Source: Gammaproteobacteria bacterium
Lineage (GTDB): Bacteria > Pseudomonadota > Gammaproteobacteria > Thiohalospirales > Thiohalospiraceae
Length of the DNA: 5,388 nt
Reading direction: 5' to 3'
Assembly (NCBI GenBank): GCA_014762485.1
Contig: JABURU010000131.1
Location: forward strand, 1-5,388
Shown here: in pieces, positions 1-5,019 of the stretch
Layout of the letters: each line of letters begins with the position of its first letter
How positions within the stretch are numbered: the stretch's first letter is position 1
Program-made: the position numbers and the translations under genes
Notes under the pieces: generated by a model
Databases searched by the model: none
Told to the model about the DNA's origin: nothing
What the model saw: only the letters and a program-made list of their open reading frames with translations

Positions 1-38
1 CTATCCATATAGCTTATAAATACCTTAATTACACTCAT
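1..38 (-). CDS. Possible start of a gene running off the left edge; first residues resemble a TIR domain
   Basis: A minus-strand ATG at 38-36 opens a frame that stays open to the window edge and gives MSVIKVFISYMD (12 codons plus 2 nt). It is in the same direction as epmB, 94 nt beyond the epmB stop. A weak GGAAA lies just upstream of the ATG. The string VFISY followed soon by Asp is typical of the first strand of bacterial TIR-domain proteins, but twelve residues cannot establish homology, and the surrounding DNA is AT-rich, where short open frames arise by chance. Treat this as a hint only. Confidence 0.2.
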   Translation of the reverse strand, partial: MSVIKVFISYMD

Positions 39-132
39 TTTTCCATAGTAATTGTTGATGGCATGGATATATGCCTGGTGAGTTGAGTTTGACGCCGCTA
101 TTCTTAGGTAATATCTGTAAAATGAAGAGGAA
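39..132. other. AT-rich intergenic stretch downstream of epmB
   Basis: No convincing gene, terminator or promoter is visible here. A small 5-bp inverted repeat (GGCAT at 60-64 with ATGCC at 71-75, 6-nt loop) has no U-tract on either strand. On the minus strand, a three-codon frame (ATG GAA AAA TGA) overlaps the possible edge gene's ATG through ATGA. That overlap may be chance. Confidence 0.4.
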
Positions 133-1155
133 CTATAATCCTACTGGCAGCTTGGCAAGTTCACCGGCCTGCTCTCTAACCAACTTCGGCACCATGTAAC
201 CGGGCAGATTTTCCCGTAACTCGGTGAGTAATTTCAGGGCATCGGCATCACTGACTTCAAAGTGCGTCGCGCCTTCCACTCGATCTAACTGGTGCAGATA
301 ATAGGGGAGCACACCACACTCTACTAAACGCTCTGATAATGCCATTAATACCCTGGTTCGATCATTTATGCCCTTTAACAGTACTGACTGGTTTAAAAGC
401 TGAACACCGTGGCTTTGCAGTTGCTGCAAGGCTTGCCTGACATGCTCATCCAGCTCATTGGCATGGTTGGCATGTATAACCAACACTACTTTTAGCCGGT
501 TAGCCTGCAACATCTGCAGTAGTGCAGGCGTGATACGATCTGGTAAGACGACAGGCTGGCGGCTATGTATGCGTAAACGGTTGAGATGGGGGATTTGCTG
601 CAGATCATCCAGCAGCTGTGCAAGACGTTTATCATTCAGGCTTAGCGGATCTCCCCCGCTAAGAATGACTTCCTTAATCGACTTGTCTTTACGGATATAG
701 TGCAAGATGTCCTGCCAGCGTTGTTCCTGTATGTGTTCTTGCTGATATGGGTAGTGGCGACGAAAGCAGTAGCGGCAATGTATGCCACAGGCACCGGTGA
801 CCATGATCAATACCCGGCCCTGGTACTTATGCAGTAAGCCCGGCAGGGCTCTGGCATACTGATCGCCTACTGGATCCTGGGTGAAGCCCAGTTTTTCTAT
901 GGTTTCAAGTGGGGAAGGGAGTATTTGTCGTAACAGGGGATCATCTGGATTTCCGGCTTCCATTCGATCTATAAAGCTTTGTGGTACTCGCAATGTGAAA
1001 TCGGATGAAGCGAGATATGCATCTTTTGCCAGGCCTGGGTTCAGGTTTAGTTGGCGGATTAGCTGTTCCGGCTCACGAACGGCGCGTGCCTGCTGTTTTT
1101 GCCATTCAATATTGTGCAAAGATGGCTCGGTTCGGGGTATCATACGACGTTTCAT
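133..1155 (-). CDS. epmB: EF-P beta-lysylation protein EpmB (lysine 2,3-aminomutase-like radical SAM enzyme)
   Basis: EpmB (YjeK) converts (S)-alpha-lysine to (R)-beta-lysine in the cytoplasm, supplying the group that EpmA attaches to EF-P. With the ATG at 1155 the protein has 340 residues, close to the 342 of E. coli. The radical SAM cluster motif is CGIHCRYC, with Cys123, Cys127 and Cys130. SGGDP at about 166-170 is the SAM-binding loop. The likely PLP-binding lysine is Lys335 near the C-terminus, in the position of the E. coli GGEPSK lysine. The run RVPQSFIDRMEAGNPDDPLL (56-75) is strongly EpmB-like. A TTG immediately upstream (1158) and an ATG at 1143 are alternative starts. Shine-Dalgarno support is weak, only GGGA about 10 nt upstream. 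It is divergent from efp, its pathway partner, as I recall it is in E. coli. The protein ends five residues after the PLP lysine, slightly shorter than E. coli. Confidence 0.96.
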   Translation of the reverse strand: MKRRMIPRTEPSLHNIEWQKQQARAVREPEQLIRQLNLNPGLAKDAYLASSDFTLRVPQSFIDRMEAGNPDDPLLRQILPSPLETIEKLGFTQDPVGDQYARALPGLLHKYQGRVLIMVTGACGIHCRYCFRRHYPYQQEHIQEQRWQDILHYIRKDKSIKEVILSGGDPLSLNDKRLAQLLDDLQQIPHLNRLRIHSRQPVVLPDRITPALLQMLQANRLKVVLVIHANHANELDEHVRQALQQLQSHGVQLLNQSVLLKGINDRTRVLMALSERLVECGVLPYYLHQLDRVEGATHFEVSDADALKLLTELRENLPGYMVPKLVREQAGELAKLPVGL

Positions 1156-1186
1156 CAAAGATTATGGTCCCAAAGAAGAGGGCGTT

Positions 1187-1756
1187 ATGGCTTCATATGG
1201 TAGCAATGATTTAAAGCGCGGTCTCAAGATTATGCTGGATGGTGATCCGCATAACATCACCGAGGTCGAGTTTGTAAAACCAGGTAAGGGCCAGGCCTTT
1301 ACCCGCGTAAAGGTGCGTAACCTGAAAACTGGTCGCACGATTGAGCGTACCTTCAAATCCAACGAGTCGATTGAGGCTGCGGATGTTATGGATACTGATA
1401 TGCAGTATCTCTATAACGATGGTGATGTCTGGTATTTCATGGATCAGGATACGTTTGACCAGGTGGGAGCGGATGAAAAGGCCGTCGGTGATGCCCGTCC
1501 ATGGTTAAAAGATCAGGACATCTGTATCGTGACCCTGTGGAACGGTGTGCCGATCAGTGTCACCCCTCCCAACCATGTAATTTTGACGGTCGCCGAGACT
1601 GAGCCAGGTGTCCGCGGTGATACCGCGACAGGCGCCACCAAGCCGGCGACCATGGAAACCGGCGCGGTAGTCCAGGTTCCGCTATTCATCGACATTGGCG
1701 ATGTGTTGCGAATTGATACTCGTACCGGTGAATATCAATCTCGCGCCAAAGACTGA
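1187..1756 (+). CDS. efp: Translation elongation factor P
   Basis: EF-P binds between the ribosomal P and E sites and promotes peptide-bond formation at polyproline stretches. The 189-residue product has the normal length and three-barrel layout: KOW-like N-terminal domain (about 1-64), OB domain (about 65-128) and C-terminal domain (about 130-188). The modification loop EFVKPGKGQAF places Lys34 at the residue that is beta-lysylated in E. coli. TLWNGVPISVTPP and the C-terminal GDVLRIDTRTGEYQSR are family signatures. The ATG at 1187 is chosen over the longer open frame because it matches the family N-terminus (MASYGSNDLKRGLKIMLDG) and follows GAGGG at 1178-1182. The upstream extension is antisense to epmB. 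Its pathway enzymes flank it: epmB divergent on the left and epmA downstream in the same direction. No clear sigma-70 promoter was found in the 31-bp gap, so its promoter probably lies inside epmB. Confidence 0.98.
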   Translation: MASYGSNDLKRGLKIMLDGDPHNITEVEFVKPGKGQAFTRVKVRNLKTGRTIERTFKSNESIEAADVMDTDMQYLYNDGDVWYFMDQDTFDQVGADEKAVGDARPWLKDQDICIVTLWNGVPISVTPPNHVILTVAETEPGVRGDTATGATKPATMETGAVVQVPLFIDIGDVLRIDTRTGEYQSRAKD

Positions 1757-1763
1757 TGGCCAA

Positions 1764-1793
1764 TATCCGGTGATCCCCCTCGATCACCGGATA
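1764..1793 (+). terminator. 12-bp perfect hairpin between efp and epmA, possible attenuator or processing site
   Basis: TATCCGGTGATC (1764-1775) pairs perfectly with GATCACCGGATA (1782-1793) around the 6-nt loop CCCCTC. The stem begins 8 nt after the efp stop and ends 7 nt before the epmA ATG. What follows is ATATTTC, not a run of U, so it does not look like a full intrinsic terminator. It is more consistent with partial termination, 3'-end protection of efp mRNA, or limitation of epmA translation. The fold is seen directly; the function is inferred. Confidence 0.6.
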
Positions 1794-1800
1794 ATATTTC

Positions 1801-2769
1801 ATGTCTGATTCCAACTGGCTACCCACCGCCGCCCTGTCTGCCTTGCAGCTGCGGGCCGATATCCTGGCCCAAATACGAGAGTTCTTTGCTCACCGCTCGG
1901 TGCTGGAGGTGGAAACCCCCATACTTTCCCACAGTGGTACGACTGATCCGCATATCGAGAGCTTTCGTACCGCAGAAGAGGAGACTCGGTATTTACACAC
2001 CTCGCCCGAGTTCGCGATGAAGCGGCTATTGGCGGCGGGTTCCGGCTCGATATATCAGATCTGCAAGGTGTTCCGCCAGGAAGAGGAGGGAGCACGCCAC
2101 AACCCGGAATTTACCATGCTGGAATGGTATCGACCGGAAATGGATATGGAGGGCTTGATCAACGAGGTGGATGAGTTAGTTCGTCTTCTGTTGCAAGCCC
2201 ACCTTCCCCTGGCGAATACCCGGCGCTTTAGCTACATCGAGGCATTTGCACAGTTTGTCGGTGTACATCCGCTGAAGGCCGAAGTGTCTCAGCTGGCAGC
2301 GGCGGCCCTGCAGCATGATATCCATATCGAGATGTCTAGCGATGAGTCGGAGCGGGATAACTGGCTCGACTTGCTGATGGCGCTGGTGGTTGAGCCCGCC
2401 CTTCCCCGGGGGGGACCGGTGTTTATTTATAACTACCCGGCCAGTCAGGCCTCGCTGGCAAAGCTAGATCAGACAGACCCACGGCTAGCCCGACGTTTTG
2501 AGCTCTATTTAGATGGCTTAGAACTGGCCAATGGCTTTGATGAACTAACCGATGCTGATGAGCAGGCGCGCCGTTTCGCACATGATCGCCAGACACGCAA
2601 AAAAAATGGCCAGCCGGATGTGCCGGTTGACCACCATTTGATAGCGGCATTGGAGCATGGAATGCCTACCTGTTCTGGTGTCGCGCTGGGCCTGGATCGC
2701 CTATTGATGCTGGCGTTAAAGGCCAAACATATCGACGAGGCCCTCGCTTTTAGCAGTGAACGGGCATAA
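1801..2769 (+). CDS. epmA: EF-P--(R)-beta-lysine ligase EpmA (GenX/PoxA)
   Basis: EpmA is a class II lysyl-tRNA synthetase paralogue that activates (R)-beta-lysine with ATP and transfers it to Lys34 of EF-P instead of to tRNA. The 322-residue length matches E. coli (325). There is no anticodon-binding domain, which separates it from true LysRS (about 500 residues). Motif 1 is around 28-42 (FFAHRSVLEVETPIL). Motif 2 holds FRQEE (91-95) and HNPEFTMLEWYRP (100-112). Motif 3 is GVALGLDRLLML (293-304). Ala295 sits where E. coli EpmA has Ala298, a residue that is Gly in LysRS and affects the choice between alpha- and beta-lysine. The ATG fits the family N-terminus, but no Shine-Dalgarno sequence precedes it; a hairpin ends 7 nt upstream. 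It is probably cotranscribed with efp (44-nt gap). Confidence 0.97.
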   Translation: MSDSNWLPTAALSALQLRADILAQIREFFAHRSVLEVETPILSHSGTTDPHIESFRTAEEETRYLHTSPEFAMKRLLAAGSGSIYQICKVFRQEEEGARHNPEFTMLEWYRPEMDMEGLINEVDELVRLLLQAHLPLANTRRFSYIEAFAQFVGVHPLKAEVSQLAAAALQHDIHIEMSSDESERDNWLDLLMALVVEPALPRGGPVFIYNYPASQASLAKLDQTDPRLARRFELYLDGLELANGFDELTDADEQARRFAHDRQTRKKNGQPDVPVDHHLIAALEHGMPTCSGVALGLDRLLMLALKAKHIDEALAFSSERA

Positions 2770-2781
2770 TTAGCGTCCCCG

Positions 2782-3672
2782 TTATTCGCTGGTTGTGGCG
2801 ATCGCCTCACCCATCTTGATCTTGCTACCAGGCTGTAGCGAGGCATTCCACTGGCATTTGCCCCCGGGGAATAGCATCACCACGGTTGAGCCCATGTTAA
2901 AGCGCCCCATTTCCACACCTTTGGCCAGTTGTGGCGTCTGTGCCTCCTGACGGTAATCCCAGCGGCGTACCTTTTTGCCCATTGGAGGGGTGACTACACC
3001 GCTCCAGACGGTTTCGATACTGGCCACAAAGATCGCGCCAACCAGCACCATGGCCACTGGGCCCTGGTCGGTGTCAAAGATACTGACCACACGCTCGTTT
3101 CTGGAGAACAGCCGGGGGATGACACGGGTAGTGGCCGGACTCACGCTGAACAGGCGACCAGGAACATGAATCATCTCCTGCAAGGTGCCAGCCACGGGCA
3201 TGTGGATGCGATGATAATCCTGTGGTGACAGGTAGATGGTGGCAAACTCACCGCCGGTAAATTGTTGTGCTAGCTCGCGGTCTCCCCCCAGCAACTCCTC
3301 TACCGTGTAGCTGCGTCCCTTGGCCTGGAATACCCGTCCGTCGGTGATGGGGCCAAGCTGGCTGAAGGCCCCGTCAACCGGGCTGACAATAACATTGTCA
3401 GCTAGATCGATAGGTCGAGCACCGTCTTTCAGTTTACGGGTAAAGAAGTGGTTAAAGTGCTCATAGTGTTCGGCATCCGGGCTTTCGGCTTCCTGCATAT
3501 TGATGTTGTATAGCCGGGCCATAGCGCGAATAAAGCCATTTTTGAAGCCTCGCCAGCGACAGTGAGTCAGGCGCGACATCAGGCGCGAGAGCAGGTGGTG
3601 AGGCAACAGGTATTGTGGCAAGGCTTTAAGATAATCAATAAGGCCTGCAGAGGGTGTATTTTTCTGGTTCAT
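2782..3672 (-). CDS. psd: Phosphatidylserine decarboxylase proenzyme
   Basis: Psd decarboxylates phosphatidylserine to phosphatidylethanolamine at the inner membrane, the last step of PE synthesis. It is made as a proenzyme that cleaves itself within a GST motif to give a pyruvoyl-bearing alpha subunit. Here the motif is MGST (260-263), with cleavage expected between Gly261 and Ser262. E. coli has LGST, so Met for Leu is a mild variation. The other triad residues are Asp100 (SPVDG) and His157 (DYHRIHMP), with spacing like D90/H147/S254 of E. coli. QLGPITDGRVFQAKG and IETVWSGVVTPP are further family blocks. At 296 residues it lacks the roughly 30-residue tail of E. coli Psd, which is not catalytic. 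Its ATG lies 6 nt after the SCO stop, suggesting a shared transcript and perhaps translational coupling. It converges on epmA with 12 bp between stops. Confidence 0.97.
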   Translation of the reverse strand: MNQKNTPSAGLIDYLKALPQYLLPHHLLSRLMSRLTHCRWRGFKNGFIRAMARLYNINMQEAESPDAEHYEHFNHFFTRKLKDGARPIDLADNVIVSPVDGAFSQLGPITDGRVFQAKGRSYTVEELLGGDRELAQQFTGGEFATIYLSPQDYHRIHMPVAGTLQEMIHVPGRLFSVSPATTRVIPRLFSRNERVVSIFDTDQGPVAMVLVGAIFVASIETVWSGVVTPPMGKKVRRWDYRQEAQTPQLAKGVEMGRFNMGSTVVMLFPGGKCQWNASLQPGSKIKMGEAIATTSE

Positions 3673-3678
3673 AATCTT

Positions 3679-4314
3679 TTAAGAGTAGTGCTCTCGAATC
3701 TTGTTAAAGTCTTCGAGTATTTTATCTGGAACATGCGGTGTGGAGAATAGCGCACGCAAATTTCCGCTGGGTTCTGTGAGTAAAATGGCGGAACTGTGGT
3801 CCACCGTATACTGATCTTGCTTCCCACCGGCTCGTTTGTTGATGAAATACATCACGCTCATTTGGCTGGTTAGGTGGTTAATCTGCTCTCGCTGGCCGGT
3901 AGCGCCAATGAACTGGGGATGAAAGTAGGTGACATACTGTTTTAGCTGTTCCGGCGTATCTCGCTCGGGATCGACAGATACAAATACAAACTGCACATCG
4001 TTTAGGTGACCACTCTTTCGTTCCAACTCCCTGGCCACATTATTCATGATCGCTAGCGTTGTTGGGCAGACATCGGGGCACTGAGTATAGCCAAAAAACA
4101 AAAAGGTCCATTTGCCTTGCAGGCTGGCTTTATTGAAGCTCCCCTGGTTATGAGTGGTCAGGTTGAAATCAGCGATTGACCTGGCTTGCGGTAAAACACT
4201 GGCCTCCAGGCTTTCTGGTGTCGATTGGCCGGATTGAAAATACCACTGGCTAAGCCAGTATCCCGCGGTGGTAGCCGCCGCGATCAGTAAAAGTGTGGAG
4301 AAAATTCGAATCAT
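3679..4314 (-). CDS. SCO1/SenC family copper chaperone
   Basis: SCO proteins are membrane-anchored thioredoxin-fold copper chaperones that help assemble the Cu-A centre of cytochrome c oxidase and can act as thiol reductases. The 211-residue product begins with one hydrophobic anchor (about 4-20) that should leave the rest in the periplasm. The copper ligands are visible: Cys79 and Cys83 in the CPDVCP motif, and His173 in VDHSSAIL. The conserved VSVDPERDTP block (112-121) is also present. The ATG at 4314 gives a normal signal anchor, and Shine-Dalgarno support is weak. It is the first gene of an apparent two-gene unit with psd and is divergent from the S24 gene. No oxidase subunit is in the window, so the target oxidase cannot be named. 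Confidence 0.95.
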   Translation of the reverse strand: MIRIFSTLLLIAAATTAGYWLSQWYFQSGQSTPESLEASVLPQARSIADFNLTTHNQGSFNKASLQGKWTFLFFGYTQCPDVCPTTLAIMNNVARELERKSGHLNDVQFVFVSVDPERDTPEQLKQYVTYFHPQFIGATGQREQINHLTSQMSVMYFINKRAGGKQDQYTVDHSSAILLTEPSGNLRALFSTPHVPDKILEDFNKIREHYS

Positions 4315-4364
4315 AATAAAAAAACTTTATTAAATCCTTGTATTATCGTTTGATTTATACCACG

Positions 4365-4394
4365 TTGAGCGGTAGTTTTCATTATAGGTAATAT
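4365..4394 (+). promoter_or_regulatory. Candidate sigma-70 promoter for the S24 gene
   Basis: TTGAGC (4365-4370) and TAATAT (4389-4394) are separated by 18 bp. They would start transcription near 4401, giving a very short leader that begins at the AAGGGAG ribosome-binding site. Each hexamer is a fair, not perfect, match to the consensus. Confidence 0.4.
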
Positions 4395-4401
4395 AACCAT
4401 A

Positions 4402-4409
4402 AGGGAGAG
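4402..4409 (+). promoter_or_regulatory. Strong ribosome binding site that fixes the S24 gene start
   Basis: AGGGAGAG lies a few bases before the ATG at 4414. There is an in-frame TGA at 4366-4368 and no ATG or GTG in that frame between it and 4414. The protein therefore starts here and cannot include an N-terminal DNA-binding domain. Confidence 0.75.
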
Positions 4410-4413
4410 AACC

Positions 4414-4878
4414 ATGGCCGATATCAGTATGCTAATTCCTAAAACAGCGCGTCCTGAATGGATAGCGAACATGGATGATGTAGATATGGCGGCCATCGAT
4501 ATGGTTGAAATTCCCTTATATGGCTGGATTTCGGCGGGCCAGCCGGTGGATGTCTGTGAACAACAGGAAACGGTCAGCATTCCGGCGAACATGATGCGAA
4601 GAAACTGTTACGCATTAAAGGTTCGTGGTAACTCCATGATTGATGACAACATCCAGGATGGTGACACCATCGTAGTAGAAAAGTGTGAAACCGCGGCAAA
4701 TGGTCAGTCTGTGGTGGCGATGATTAATGGTGAGCAGGTCACACTAAAAAAGCTTTATATAGAGGCCGATGGTATTCGTTTACAGCCAGCCAACCCCGAT
4801 ATGGAACCAATCTACTTAAAAAATGAGGATGTGCAGATTCTTGGCATCGTCGCCGGCGTGATTCGTATCCCAGAGTAA
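4414..4878 (+). CDS. LexA/UmuD-type S24 self-cleaving protein without a DNA-binding domain
   Basis: The 154-residue product is essentially the C-terminal domain of LexA or UmuD. The putative self-cleavage site is Ala41-Gly42 in WISAGQP, matching the AAGEP site of LexA. The nucleophile is Ser74 in VRGNSMIDDNIQDGD. The general-base lysine is most likely Lys112 in EQVTLKKL, 38 residues after the serine; LexA has 37, and the extra residue is just before the VTLK block. The C-terminal ILGIVAGVIRIPE is also LexA-like. In place of the LexA winged helix there are only about 30 acidic residues, an arm comparable to that of UmuD. No umuC-like polymerase gene is adjacent in the window. It is divergent from the SCO gene. 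A role as UmuD-like polymerase accessory, antirepressor-like partner of another S24 protein, or protease is possible; none can be chosen from sequence alone. Confidence 0.85.
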   Translation: MADISMLIPKTARPEWIANMDDVDMAAIDMVEIPLYGWISAGQPVDVCEQQETVSIPANMMRRNCYALKVRGNSMIDDNIQDGDTIVVEKCETAANGQSVVAMINGEQVTLKKLYIEADGIRLQPANPDMEPIYLKNEDVQILGIVAGVIRIPE

Positions 4879-4912
4879 TATTCTTACCAGCAAATCAAAT
4901 TGTGACCGGCTC

Positions 4913-4930
4913 GCTAGTATTTTTACTGGC
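4913..4930 (+). repeat. Small hairpin after the S24 gene
   Basis: GCTAGTA (4913-4919) pairs with TACTGGC (4924-4930) around a TTTT loop, with one G-U wobble. CTC/GAG (4910-4912 with 4933-4935) can extend it across a 2-nt bulge. No U-tract follows, so it is not a typical terminator. It may be an RNA element in the leader of the downstream gene, or chance. Confidence 0.3.
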
Positions 4931-5008
4931 TGGAGTGAGAATGGAGCCCATAATATGGACATGTCGGTTGCTTCACAACTGATAAAAAACAGCTATTAAT
5001 TGAGGTCA

Positions 5009-5016
5009 AAGGAGAG
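5009..5016 (+). promoter_or_regulatory. Ribosome binding site of the edge membrane-protein gene
   Basis: AAGGAGAG precedes the ATG at 5020 by 3 to 6 nt and is close to the ideal Shine-Dalgarno sequence. It supports this start for the truncated gene at the right edge. Confidence 0.7.
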
Positions 5017-5019
5017 CTC

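Larger units (their letters stand above)
4315..4413. promoter_or_regulatory. AT-rich divergent control region between the SCO gene and the S24 gene
   Basis: This 99-bp region must carry the promoters of both outward-facing genes. For the SCO side, AATAAA/TTTATT (4315-4320 with 4326-4331) can form a weak AT stem next to the start codon, and TATAAT reads on the minus strand at 4386-4381 without a good -35. Two imperfect inverted repeats, TACC/GGTA (4358-4361 with 4371-4374) and GGTAATATAACC (4387-4398), overlap the plus-strand promoter elements and could be operators. No CTGT-N8-ACAG LexA box is present. Confidence 0.45.

Noticed and set aside
89..114. TTGACG and TAATAT as a promoter on the plus strand
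   Set aside because: The spacer is only 14 bp and it would point antisense into epmB.
881..1186. N-terminal extension of the efp frame
   Set aside because: It is antisense to epmB, and the family N-terminus and ribosome site both point to the ATG at 1187.
2731..2752. CGAGG/CCTCG stem followed by CTTTT near the end of epmA
   Set aside because: It is inside the epmA coding sequence with a loop too small for a stable terminator; best explained by codon content.
2797..2806. Palindrome GGCGATCGCC (contains the HIP1-like GCGATCGC)
   Set aside because: Only a single copy was noticed, and it lies inside psd coding sequence, so there is no sign of a repeated element.
4311..4592. Minus-strand open frame overlapping the S24 gene
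   Set aside because: It lies antisense to the clearly recognisable S24 N-terminal half and across the promoter region, with no recognisable product.
4979..4992. CTGATAAAAAACAG, resembling a LexA (SOS) box
   Set aside because: A canonical box is CTGT-N8-ACAG (CTG-N10-CAG). Here the spacing is CTG-N8-CAG, two bases too short, and the T after CTG is missing.
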